Shown: positions 7,983-16,430 of the stretch, one piece after another
Layout: each line of letters opens with the position of its first letter
How positions within the stretch are numbered: the stretch's first letter is position 1
From: JAAYCU01 sp964401335
GTDB taxonomy: Bacteria; Planctomycetota; Phycisphaerae; UBA1845; PWPN01
DNA: 64,000 nucleotides
Reading direction: 5' to 3'
Assembly (NCBI GenBank): GCA_964401335.1
Contig: CAYNYK010000007.1
Location: forward strand, 11,854-75,853
The notes under the pieces: model-generated
What the model was told of the DNA's origin: nothing
The model's database searches: none
What the model saw: the letters and a program-made list of their open reading frames with translations, nothing else
Translations under genes and position numbers: made by a program

Positions 7983-9182
7983 CTATTTGGCCGTACCCAG
8001 TCCGTATATGTCGAACTCAAAACCGGTGCTTTGCGGATGCTTCTCCGTGAGCACTTCGAAGCGAACACGGTGCTTGCCGGGGGCCAGTCCGCGGACAATC
8101 TCGTTGGTCTGGCGATACCCGCCCCAGGTTTGGTCAAACCATCCCTCCAACACCTTGGACGCGCCGCCGTCGACGGTTACTTTGGCCCGGCCCATCGATC
8201 CACGGACCACCCTGTGCATCGTGAGCACCGCCGTGCCCTCCACTTCAAATTCGATAACGCTGCCCGGCTTGTCGGTCTTCCAGCGGCGATCGCGCGGTTC
8301 ATAAACCCAGCCCTCGTTCAGCAATGGCTTGAGTACATCGGCCTCGTATAAGTTTGTATGTTCGAAGAGATCGCTGAGCAAGGGGTCGGGGAGCGGCTCG
8401 GCAGCCGTCGCGGGGCGGCTGTCGGTCGGTAATCGATGTAGAACGCTTGACAGATAAGTCGTAATAAATTGAGCGGCGTAGGCATGCCCGCGGTCGTTGG
8501 GATGCACGAGGTCCGCTTCCACATCCTCCCACTTCATGCGGCCGGCCTGGATCTCCGGCCACAGCGCGTCACGGAAGCTGATCATGGGCAACTTGTAATG
8601 TCGGCCCAGTTTGCTCTGCCACTCCTGCGCATTGGTGCCATTTTTGTGCATCGTGAAAAGTAACAACACCGCGGGTTTTCCGGGCGCACGCAGAATCTGC
8701 CGGAGCAGGCCTTCCAGATTCTCGGCACATTTACGCGTATTGCCGTCGTTAACCCCGTACTCCACCACGATGAAGTCGGGTTGCTTATCGAGAAGATCTC
8801 GCTGCGCGCGCAACGCTCCATAGTTTGATCCGGTCGCACCAATACCGGCATTGACGAATTTGATTTCCGTCTTGGGGAATTGCTCCCGCCACCAGGCGGC
8901 CACCAGATTGCCGTAACGACGCTCGGGCTTTTTCGCCTTGGCTCCCTGGGTAATGGATCCGCCGATCACGCCCACGGTCACGGCCTCACCGCGTCGCGCT
9001 TTGGCAAACACCTTCTGTAACCGGGTTGTGTCCCCGGGATCCACCAGCGACCGTGCGCAAAGGACGGCATCGTCCGCCGGCCGACTCGCCGAAACCTGAG
9101 TCGCCGATTGCCCGGCGAGCAAATGGCCGCCGACGATGAAAAGTAATACCGGTGTCAAGATAAAACGTATGCTCTGGACCAT
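7983..9182 (-). CDS. Secreted SGNH/GDSL hydrolase with C-terminal beta domain
   Basis: The 399-residue precursor has a signal peptide (SIRFILTPVLLFIVGGHLLA, cleavage near GQS). The SGNH domain shows VIGGSITQG (Ser), VNAGIGATGS (Gly/Ser region), VVEYGVNDGN (Asn) and ADLVHPNDRGH (Asp and His). A jelly-roll-like domain of about 120 residues follows, starting around VIEFEVEGTAV and ending FEFDIYGLGTAK; it is typical of carbohydrate acetyl-esterases of this type. The ATG at 9182 has GGGAAG at good distance. Probably periplasmic or extracellular, deacetylating polysaccharide (inferred). Confidence 0.88.
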   Translation of the reverse strand: MVQSIRFILTPVLLFIVGGHLLAGQSATQVSASRPADDAVLCARSLVDPGDTTRLQKVFAKARRGEAVTVGVIGGSITQGAKAKKPERRYGNLVAAWWREQFPKTEIKFVNAGIGATGSNYGALRAQRDLLDKQPDFIVVEYGVNDGNTRKCAENLEGLLRQILRAPGKPAVLLLFTMHKNGTNAQEWQSKLGRHYKLPMISFRDALWPEIQAGRMKWEDVEADLVHPNDRGHAYAAQFITTYLSSVLHRLPTDSRPATAAEPLPDPLLSDLFEHTNLYEADVLKPLLNEGWVYEPRDRRWKTDKPGSVIEFEVEGTAVLTMHRVVRGSMGRAKVTVDGGASKVLEGWFDQTWGGYRQTNEIVRGLAPGKHRVRFEVLTEKHPQSTGFEFDIYGLGTAK

Positions 9183-9586
9183 TGAGTGACTTCCCTTAAT
9201 TATACTTTTTTGTATAGAAACACCGACCGATCGTGAATCCGCAAAATTGTACAATCCTTCCGCAACATTCTCCAGACTATTTTGCTCGGCTATGCCGCCG
9301 GGCCCTGTTTGCACATTATACAATACCCTTGTGTCGCCCACTTGTTATCTGTTTGCCCATAAGCCTGGAAAAGGCCAATGGTATGTAAGAGATCGTGTAA
9401 TACCGAGCAACCGGTAAGCCGTGCGCCAGACCACCGAGCCAAACTCATGAACTATTGCCGACCAATCGGTCATTACCGGATATCCTGAAAGCCAAATCCA
9501 TCCCAGCTATGAATACAGACAATCCGAAGGCTTATTTTCGTACAAGGATTGTGGAACAAATGCCAGAAAAAGAGAATGGGTCAAGT
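9183..9586. other. Intergenic region with no supported gene
   Basis: It separates the SGNH hydrolase start from the parE stop. An AT-rich stretch upstream of 9182 (TATAC, six A, GTATA) may hold the hydrolase promoter, but no clear -35/-10 pair was found. Confidence 0.5.
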
Positions 9587-9916
9587 TTAAGATTTTTCAT
9601 CATCCATTTCGAGCAAATTCTGGATATCGCGGGCCCCATGAAGAACGCGAATGACTTCAAGGCCGTCTTCCGCCAACCGATAAAAGACAAGATAATTCTC
9701 GAAACCCGAAATGCAACAGGAACGTACCCCGGCAAGTTTTGGATTCCGAAATGACCGCACACCCCCCATCTGCGGCATTTCGGAGATTGGGTCTATGGTT
9801 CTTTCGGCGGCAGCGACAAACCGGTGGGCGGCGTCCACGTTATCCAAGCCTATGAAAACAAAGTGATCCGCAAGATCACGCTTGGCCTGCGGACGCAGCA
9901 ACACAGGAGTTCTCAT
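9587..9916 (-). CDS. parE: ParE/RelE-superfamily toxin
   Basis: The 109-residue protein has the ParE pattern: RPQAKRDLADHFVFIG in the first helix hairpin, DAAHRFVAAAERT in the second, and GFENYLVFYRLAEDGLEVIR in the central strands, ending VLHGARDI. ParE toxins poison DNA gyrase, and RelE relatives cut mRNA. Its start overlaps the stop of the upstream ParD gene by four bases, the usual coupling of antitoxin-first operons. Chromosomal pairs like this often act in stabilisation or phage defence. Confidence 0.88.
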   Translation of the reverse strand: MRTPVLLRPQAKRDLADHFVFIGLDNVDAAHRFVAAAERTIDPISEMPQMGGVRSFRNPKLAGVRSCCISGFENYLVFYRLAEDGLEVIRVLHGARDIQNLLEMDDEKS

Positions 9917-10173
9917 TTACTTTTCCTTGCCGCCAAGCGTTCAAGACCTTCGCGGACGATTTCGTCCCAGTCTTGTCTGCGCAAAGGTGTGGAGGGGCCG
10001 CTTTCCAACCCCTCAAGAAGCATGGATTCCAGCTTTTCGCGAGCGGCATTTTTTTGCGCTTCGCGAAGCAACGCGCGAATATACTCGCTGGCCGTGCTAT
10101 ATGCGCCGCGCAATACTTGTTGCTCGACGAACGCTTTCATTTCATCTGGAAGAGATATATTCATCGTTGGCAT
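9913..10173 (-). CDS. parD: ParD-like ribbon-helix-helix antitoxin
   Basis: The 86-residue protein begins with a ribbon-helix-helix segment (MNISLPDEMKAFVEQQV, then YSTASEYIRALLREA) for operator binding. A C-terminal tail with a helical ARR-like segment (DEIVREGLERLAAR) follows, of the kind that wraps the toxin. It is the first gene of the parDE operon and would repress it through the repeats at 10205-10234. Confidence 0.88.
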   Translation of the reverse strand: MPTMNISLPDEMKAFVEQQVLRGAYSTASEYIRALLREAQKNAAREKLESMLLEGLESGPSTPLRRQDWDEIVREGLERLAARKSK

Positions 10174-10204
10174 GGCAGAGCACCCTTTTCAAAAATCACC
10201 TAAA

Positions 10205-10237
10205 CATAATTTAGCATAAATTGCCATAATTTGCCAA
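10205..10237 (-). promoter_or_regulatory. parDE promoter with three tandem 10-bp operator repeats
   Basis: On the minus strand, TTGGCA (10232-10237) and TAAATT (10208-10213) are 18 bp apart. The spacer and -10 consist of three contiguous decamers, which on the plus strand are CATAATTTAG, CATAAATTGC and CATAATTTGC (10205-10234). A 10-bp period places each unit on the same helix face, as expected for cooperative RHH binding. Confidence 0.6.
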
Positions 10238-10289
10238 ACAACCTGCACAATATCAACTAAATACCTATTATTAAAATACTTATGGTAAT

Positions 10290-12992
10290 TTACGGCACGG
10301 TCAGGAGTTTGTTCCACAGTCGGTAGGCCCCTTCGATTTCATTGAAACCGACGCGGATTTTGCGGCCGCGCAGGCTGTCGGCCTGCTCGATGGCGAATTC
10401 CTTGGTCACGCTCTGGCCGGGAAGGATGTTCGGGAAGGGGCGATTCACTCGTTGCCGGCCGGGGGCGATGACAAAGCCGTCGAAACTGACCGCCTTGTCC
10501 GTCAGGTTGGCCAGGGTAAGCCGAACGATCGCCCGCGATCCGGCGCGATAGATCGTCGTGCTCAAGTCAAGATCTTTCAAACCCAACTCGAACCAGGCGG
10601 GTTCGATGAAACGGTACCGGCGTTCGGCATCGACCGTAAACTCACCGGCGAAGGCCTTGATCCCCGCCTCGGCGTTGAGCGGAAAATGTACCTCGATTTC
10701 CTGGCCGAATTGTTCGCCCGGTTGCAGAGAGAAAGGCAACCGATACGGCCGAATCTCCCAATTCTCCGGCGGAGTAAGGCGCAGCAAACCACTGATCGGC
10801 TCGTGGAAGGTGTTACGGAAGACCACGCGACAGCGACGCTCCTTAAAACTAGCCTCCACCAGCATCGGCTCGACGGCGAACTGGCGACGAAACTCCACCA
10901 GCCAGGTGGGGGTGTGCACGATGAAGGTCGGCATCGGCCCGATGCGGACCGCCTCCCGGGAGCCGACCGTGGGCACCGGCGAACGGCGTCCCCACAGGTC
11001 CACCTGCTCCGCCCCTTCGCCTAAACAAATGAAATGCTCGACACCCTCGGGCGGGGCTTGCTCATCCCATACAAACAGAATGGCCATCCCGTTACGGTCA
11101 AAAACCAGGCAACGGGCCCGGCCGTCGATATGCGTCCGGGATACGGGCGTCGAGCCGCCCAGTAGGTCGGCCATCGTCCGAAAGACAATAAAGTCCTCGG
11201 TGGGATCGACCTGGGCGTCGAGCAGCCGGATTCGCCCTTGCCAGGGGGCCTTCATAAACACACCGCCGAGATTGAGAAAATAAGCCTCCGCCAACCGTTT
11301 GCTCAAGTCCATAAGACGCAGATGGCGCGGATAATAATCCTCCAGACTCTCGACGGTCACCCATATTCGTTCCGGCGGCCCTTCCACGGACGGGGGCAAA
11401 TAGCGATGGATATCGTCGGGGGGAACGGCGGTGGGAATCGTCACCGAACGATAGTCGGCCGTTCGCGGCGAATCTCCCTGATAGTTGGCCAGAGTGACAT
11501 CGGCCAGTTGCGGCTGTCCGATCATCGGCCGCATCTCCCGGGCCAGTACAGGTAGGATTTCATGTAGTCGCGGATCGCAAGCCAGGGTCTCGTCGCCATC
11601 CTGTCCCACCTGCCAGACATGGGTCAGGCCGGCGTAGCGTGACCAGGTACTGGCAATCAGAGGTTTCCAGGCTATTGGATCCTCGCCGAACAAATCGAGG
11701 ATCGAGTCGAGTCCGGGAGCGACGGGTTGGCCGGCACGAGGTAGATCATCACAGAGCACGGCGATGGGTTCGGCATTCGCCTCGACGATGGCCTCCAGAT
11801 ACCGATCGACGGCCTCTTCCGTTCCATGTGATCCGGCAATGGCCTGCTGGGCGCGCCAGACGGGAACTTTGACGAATTCGGTATGTAATTGCTGCAACAA
11901 CCGGCGCTGGCCGGCCAGCAAGGCCGGCTCGACATCATCGAGGATCACTCCCCAACGACGACCGGCGGCCACCGGCGGAGACACCCGCGACAACACCCTC
12001 GCGAAACGCAACGATCGACGCACCAGCGGAACATGCTCCTCCGTGCTAACCAACAGGTCCGCGTAATATAAACCGGTATCCAACTCGTCCAAAAAGATAC
12101 TTTCGGCACGATCGCCCTGCTCGGTATGAATCGGCACTCGGCGATCCAGGATGGTTCGCCCATCAGCGGAATACACATGCAACCGGGCCAGCAGATTCAG
12201 ACCGTCGGGATCGCTGATTTCCGTTTGCAGCTCCACCCGCTCGTCTTCATCGAACACCTGACCTGCTCTTGCCGTTCGCAAAGCAACACGGGGCAAACGA
12301 TAGACGGTGATGTCGTCGAACCATGCGATCGCCTGCACGTCCTCGGTGACAATCGCCCGCAAGGGTTCCGGGCCGTTCCGCCAGATCCGCGACTGCGTCA
12401 GCCAGAGCACGATGCCGATATAGCGTGACTCCGGGACATTACCGGGCAAGGCGACAAAAATGTGCTGCCAATCGGTGGTCTCTCCGCTCCCTCCGACCAA
12501 CGCGCTGCGCCGTTCCGTCCCCTCGATCGTTTGTCCCTTGCGGTCCATGTAATACGCGGAGATGTACGCCCGCGTGTTGTTCAGCCCCTCGCTCCGGACC
12601 CAGGCGGAAATCACGTAGTCGCTGGCCGTCCGCACCGCGATGGTCCGTTCATCGTAGCGATACGCGAGCGAACCGCCGTCCAGTTGCAGCCGAAAACTGG
12701 GCGGGGCCTCGTGGCCAAACTTTTCGTCATACCGCCCCTCGAGATAAAAGGGGAAACCTGCCGCCCGATGCTGCTTCCAAAACGGCGGGAAGGGTTGGTC
12801 AAATCCGGGCGGTCGTTCGTTGAAATCGAATTGGGCCACAATCCGCCGGCCGGCTATGGGCGGACGGTCGGAAGGGGCCTCGGTCAGGGCCGGTTGTGTC
12901 GTAGCCTCATTTTGGGCGCGAACCGGCCCGACCCAGAACACGCTCCAGGCGATCAGGAAGCAAAAGCTCGGCCCACGACGGATAAGGGGCAT
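10290..12992 (-). CDS. Large secreted protein, unknown function, with beta-sandwich ends
   Basis: The 900-residue precursor has a signal peptide (FCFLIAWSVFWVGPVRAQ). The first about 240 residues resemble a carbohydrate-binding or LamG-like sandwich (FDFNERPPGFDQPFPPFW, then VISAWVRSEGLNNTRAYI). The middle third is predicted alpha/beta with WGVILDDVEPALL and VWQVGQDGDETLACDP. The last about 200 residues look like Ig-like strands of the NEW3 type (SGLLRLTPPENWEIRP, then LTLANLTDKAVSFDG). The start at 12992 is set by AAGGAG five bases upstream. The layout recalls glycoside-hydrolase-like proteins, but I see no firm catalytic motif. Confidence 0.75.
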   Translation of the reverse strand: MPLIRRGPSFCFLIAWSVFWVGPVRAQNEATTQPALTEAPSDRPPIAGRRIVAQFDFNERPPGFDQPFPPFWKQHRAAGFPFYLEGRYDEKFGHEAPPSFRLQLDGGSLAYRYDERTIAVRTASDYVISAWVRSEGLNNTRAYISAYYMDRKGQTIEGTERRSALVGGSGETTDWQHIFVALPGNVPESRYIGIVLWLTQSRIWRNGPEPLRAIVTEDVQAIAWFDDITVYRLPRVALRTARAGQVFDEDERVELQTEISDPDGLNLLARLHVYSADGRTILDRRVPIHTEQGDRAESIFLDELDTGLYYADLLVSTEEHVPLVRRSLRFARVLSRVSPPVAAGRRWGVILDDVEPALLAGQRRLLQQLHTEFVKVPVWRAQQAIAGSHGTEEAVDRYLEAIVEANAEPIAVLCDDLPRAGQPVAPGLDSILDLFGEDPIAWKPLIASTWSRYAGLTHVWQVGQDGDETLACDPRLHEILPVLAREMRPMIGQPQLADVTLANYQGDSPRTADYRSVTIPTAVPPDDIHRYLPPSVEGPPERIWVTVESLEDYYPRHLRLMDLSKRLAEAYFLNLGGVFMKAPWQGRIRLLDAQVDPTEDFIVFRTMADLLGGSTPVSRTHIDGRARCLVFDRNGMAILFVWDEQAPPEGVEHFICLGEGAEQVDLWGRRSPVPTVGSREAVRIGPMPTFIVHTPTWLVEFRRQFAVEPMLVEASFKERRCRVVFRNTFHEPISGLLRLTPPENWEIRPYRLPFSLQPGEQFGQEIEVHFPLNAEAGIKAFAGEFTVDAERRYRFIEPAWFELGLKDLDLSTTIYRAGSRAIVRLTLANLTDKAVSFDGFVIAPGRQRVNRPFPNILPGQSVTKEFAIEQADSLRGRKIRVGFNEIEGAYRLWNKLLTVP

Positions 12993-13244
12993 CAACGCTC
13001 CTTATAGAGTGTTTCAGAATTATACGGGCATACCGATCACGGCGCGTCGGACGGGGAATCCAGGCATTTTTCCGCCCGGCAAGCACCGTACGGGTTTCGC
13101 CTAAGCCCTTGCCGTCCGGAGCAGGGTTTCCCTGTTGACCGGGAGCCCATCCGAACGGCTTATCGTATTATCGGCTCATCGGGAAAGTCGCATCAGTTAC
13201 CCCCATTGCTCGCCAGGCCCCGGCAGCCTACCATATCTTCCGCT

Positions 13245-14894
13245 ATGACAGAGCTATACGACACACGCCGTTATTTAACCTGTTTTGACGTGCAACGGTT
13301 ACCCAACCTGTTTACCGATGTACTGGTAATCGGCAGCGGGGTGGCCGGCCTGCGTGCCGCCATTGAGGCCGCCAAATACGCCAACGTCCTTCTGGTCACC
13401 AAAGGGCGTATAGAAGCCTCCAACACCCACCGGGCCCAGGGCGGCATCGCCGCCGTCATGACCGATGAGGATTCCGTCGAACACCATGTCGAGGACACCC
13501 TGAAAGTGGGCTGCGGGCTTTGTGACCGGGCCGCGGTCGAAAGGGTCATCCGCGAAGGTCCCGGCCGGATCAAAGAGCTTATCGAGTGGGGTGCCCTTTT
13601 CGACCGGCGGGGGAAAAAGCTGCAGATGGGCCTGGAAGCGGGACATTCCGCCCCGCGTATCCTCCATGCCTTGGGCGATGAAACCGGCCGGGAGGTGGCC
13701 GATACGCTGATTCGCGCGGCGAGGGGAACCGCAAGACTGCGAATATTCGAGGATTGCTTTACCATAGATTTGATTGATATCGAAGGGCATTGTTGCGGGG
13801 CGATCACTTACCATCGCCACTTCGGGCACCAGGTTTTCTGGGCTCGTCAGACGATTCTGGCTTCCGGGGGATGTGGCCAGCTCTATCGGGAGACTACCAA
13901 CGCGGAGACGGCCACCGGCGACGGGCTAGCCATGGCCTACCGGGTGGGTATCCCTCTGCGGGACATGGAGATGATGCAGTTTCATCCTACAACCCTGTAC
14001 ATCGCCGGGGCCAGCCGAGCCCTGATCAGCGAGGCCGTCCGCGGCGAAGGGGCTTGGCTGGTCGATGCCAAAGGCCGTCGTTTCATGCCCGAATATCATC
14101 CCGACGCGGAACTGGCCCCTCGCGACGTGGTCAGCCGGGCCATTCTTCGCGAAATGGCCAAACAAGACGCCACCTGTATGTACCTGCAGGTAAGCCACCT
14201 CAATCTGGACAAGTTCCGCAAACGCTTCCCCATGATCAGTCGGCTATGCGAGGAATTCGATATCAACATCGAAACCCAGCGGATTCCCGTGCGCCCGGCG
14301 GCCCATTACATGATCGGAGGGCTGCTCGTCGATCATGACACGCACACGCCCATGCCCGGCCTGCTGGCTTGCGGCGAGGTCACCAGCAGTGGGTTGCACG
14401 GGGCCAACCGCCTCGCCAGTAATTCCCTTCTGGAGGGTCTGGTTTTCGGAGCGATTGCCGGTGAAAACGCCGGCCGGGCCGCCTCCTCCAACGGAACCCC
14501 CTTCCAGCCCGGCATGCTCCACAACGAAATCACCCCGTCGGCCCGCACGATGCTCGATTTGGCCGACGTGCGCAACTCCCTGCGCAGCCTTATCTGGCGC
14601 AATGTGGGGATCGAACGGCAAGGCGAACGGCTCAAGGAAACGCTGGAGATCGTTTCTTTCTGGGGACAGTACGTGATGGATAAGCTTTTCGACGACCAAG
14701 CGGGCTGGGAAATCCAGAACATGCTCACCATCGCCCGGCTGTCGGCGATTTCCGCTCTGACCCGACAGGAATCGCGCGGCGTACATTACCGAACGGATTA
14801 TCCGAATCCTGACCCGGCCATGGATAATCGGCATATCGTGGTGCAACGAGACGCGGAAGGATTGATCGTCCGCGCGGACCCACCTTCCTCATGA
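13245..14894 (+). CDS. nadB: L-aspartate oxidase
   Basis: NadB oxidises L-aspartate to iminoaspartate, the first step of de novo NAD synthesis, using FAD. The 549-residue product has the Rossmann dinucleotide motif VIGSGVAGLRAA, the substrate-loop segments NTHRAQGGIAA and QFHPTTL, and the C-terminal FAD signature AHYMIGGLLVD, followed by ACGEVTSSGLHGANRLASNS. The glutamate in MEMMQFHPT also fits succinate dehydrogenase/fumarate reductase relatives, but the length and lack of a covalent-FAD His site favour NadB. nadA and nadC are not in the window. The start at 13245 lacks a clear ribosome site. Confidence 0.92.
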   Translation: MTELYDTRRYLTCFDVQRLPNLFTDVLVIGSGVAGLRAAIEAAKYANVLLVTKGRIEASNTHRAQGGIAAVMTDEDSVEHHVEDTLKVGCGLCDRAAVERVIREGPGRIKELIEWGALFDRRGKKLQMGLEAGHSAPRILHALGDETGREVADTLIRAARGTARLRIFEDCFTIDLIDIEGHCCGAITYHRHFGHQVFWARQTILASGGCGQLYRETTNAETATGDGLAMAYRVGIPLRDMEMMQFHPTTLYIAGASRALISEAVRGEGAWLVDAKGRRFMPEYHPDAELAPRDVVSRAILREMAKQDATCMYLQVSHLNLDKFRKRFPMISRLCEEFDINIETQRIPVRPAAHYMIGGLLVDHDTHTPMPGLLACGEVTSSGLHGANRLASNSLLEGLVFGAIAGENAGRAASSNGTPFQPGMLHNEITPSARTMLDLADVRNSLRSLIWRNVGIERQGERLKETLEIVSFWGQYVMDKLFDDQAGWEIQNMLTIARLSAISALTRQESRGVHYRTDYPNPDPAMDNRHIVVQRDAEGLIVRADPPSS

Positions 14895-14934
14895 TCGGTC
14901 GCGATCAGGATAAGCCCTACACGGAATCCGCCGG

Positions 14935-15114
14935 TCAACGTGCATGGTGCTCTTCGTGGTGGCGATCATGACGACGCTGCATCCAATAGGCAAATAACAA
15001 GGCGGCCGCCATAATGCCTCCCATGAACAGCAAGGCAAGTAAAAGCTGAGTGAAATCGACCGGCCCCGGTTCGAGCCAGTAATCCGGAACCGTTTGCGGA
15101 TGCATCGGGTACAT
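14935..15114 (-). CDS. Small single-pass membrane protein with His-rich tail (59 aa)
   Basis: The ATG at 15114 follows GAGGGG by seven bases and opens a 59-residue frame ending at TGA 14937-14935. The protein has a polar start (MYPMHPQTVPDYWLEPGPVD), one hydrophobic helix (LLLALLFMGGIMAAALLFAY), then a basic His-rich tail (QRRHDRHHEEHHAR). The topology fits a small inner-membrane accessory subunit, with the His cluster possibly binding metal. It is convergent with nadB and overlaps no other supported gene. I do not recognise a family. Confidence 0.7.
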   Translation of the reverse strand: MYPMHPQTVPDYWLEPGPVDFTQLLLALLFMGGIMAAALLFAYWMQRRHDRHHEEHHAR

Positions 15115-15274
15115 GGCACACCCCTCTTCTCATGCGCAAGATATTTGCCATTTCCTTCTACATAATTATAGGCGCATACATTGGCGACGACCCGGAAGAG
15201 TTGCCCTGCTCCGGTATGCGTCTCATTTTCGGGATAGGGTCGGTAGGATCATAGGGCGGGTTATTGCTCGCCTT

Positions 15275-16393
15275 CTACACCACCAGAATCTCGCTTCGCG
15301 GCCACGATCGGCCGCCTGCTTCATACATGCGTGTCGGCCAGTTGCCGGTGGCGGAAATGATCTCGTTGTCACGTTCGCCGACAATGATTGTATCTTCACT
15401 CTTGGTGCCGGCGATCGACGGGTTCCAGGCAAAGGCCTGATTGGCCCGGATTTCCAGAGGGCTGCCCGGCGTGCCCCGTACCTCCCGCCCCACGTAACCG
15501 GTCAGGCCACCCTGATGGTGCAAGGTCCATTCCTCCGCGAAACCATGCTCGGCATAGGTTTTCTGGCCGATGGCAAAAACTTCGCCGAGGGTCCGGCCCG
15601 GCCGGGTGGCCGCGATCAAGGCCGCGTCCACCGCGCAGACGGCCTCATGCTTGCGGGCCAGTTGGGCATCGATCGGTTTGAAGCTGAACAGGCGCGTACA
15701 CGATACCAGCAGTCCGCTACGTTCGCCGCAGGCGACGGCCATGCCGTAATTCACAAACTTCTTCCCGGCGGGAATCGGATGACGAAAACGCTCCACCCGT
15801 TCGTCCGCGGCGATCAGCAGCACCGGAGGACGGATCGCGCGTTCCAGCAGACTGCCGGCCACAAGCGAAGCCAAGGTATGTTCACTCATTCCCGGCCGTG
15901 CTTTTCGGCAGGCGGCCTCCAGACTTTCGGCCACCTCGCGGCCGAGTTTTCGATAACGCTCAATCTCGGCTTCGTTCAGCGTCCAGCGCAAGCGGTCAAA
16001 ATCCGCATCAAGCGGCTTAACCGAAGCGGGCAAGCCCGCCACGCGCGCATCGCAGGCCGTTCGACGATCACCGATGGCCTTGACCCAGGTCTGGGCGGTC
16101 ACGTCGGCGTCGTACCAGAGATGCACCTGGACCTCGATACCCAGATCGGCCAGTTCTTCCGCCCCGATACGCGGGGCCTCGATCATGCTCGTGATGCAGC
16201 ATACACGCTCGCGGGTAATCAGCAGCGAAGCGGCCCCCACGTCGGCCGCCGTCGAAACGTGATTCAGCCCCCCCGCCGTAAACCAGGCAAAATGACAACG
16301 ACGGCTCAGGATCACCGCATCCAACTGATGGCCGTCCAGGTAGGCAATCACCGTCCGCCACTTCTGTTCCATTTCCGCGCGACGCGTAAGCAT
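15275..16393 (-). CDS. M24-fold (pita-bread) protein lacking canonical metal ligands
   Basis: The 372-residue protein has an N-terminal creatinase-like domain (RRAEMEQKWRTVIAYLDGHQ start) and a C-terminal M24 pita-bread domain from about residue 140. In active M24 peptidases the second domain carries two Asp, a His and two Glu that bind two metals. Here the His region (HHQGGLTGYVGRE) and a late Glu (KSEDTIIV) remain. The strand that should hold the first Asp reads KFVNYGMAVACGERSGLLVS, with no Asp, and the second Asp is also absent. It is probably a non-metal enzyme like creatinase, or a pseudopeptidase. GGGAG precedes the ATG. Confidence 0.78.
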   Translation of the reverse strand: MLTRRAEMEQKWRTVIAYLDGHQLDAVILSRRCHFAWFTAGGLNHVSTAADVGAASLLITRERVCCITSMIEAPRIGAEELADLGIEVQVHLWYDADVTAQTWVKAIGDRRTACDARVAGLPASVKPLDADFDRLRWTLNEAEIERYRKLGREVAESLEAACRKARPGMSEHTLASLVAGSLLERAIRPPVLLIAADERVERFRHPIPAGKKFVNYGMAVACGERSGLLVSCTRLFSFKPIDAQLARKHEAVCAVDAALIAATRPGRTLGEVFAIGQKTYAEHGFAEEWTLHHQGGLTGYVGREVRGTPGSPLEIRANQAFAWNPSIAGTKSEDTIIVGERDNEIISATGNWPTRMYEAGGRSWPRSEILVV

Positions 16394-16430
16394 GATTTTC
16401 TCCCGCTCGTGATATAAATTCCCATAAATA

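Noticed and set aside
15113..16417. Plus-strand frame of 434 codons opposite the M24-fold gene
   Set aside because: Shadow of a gene with recognised fold, signal for start and codon use; the translated sequence is low in structure and has no motifs.
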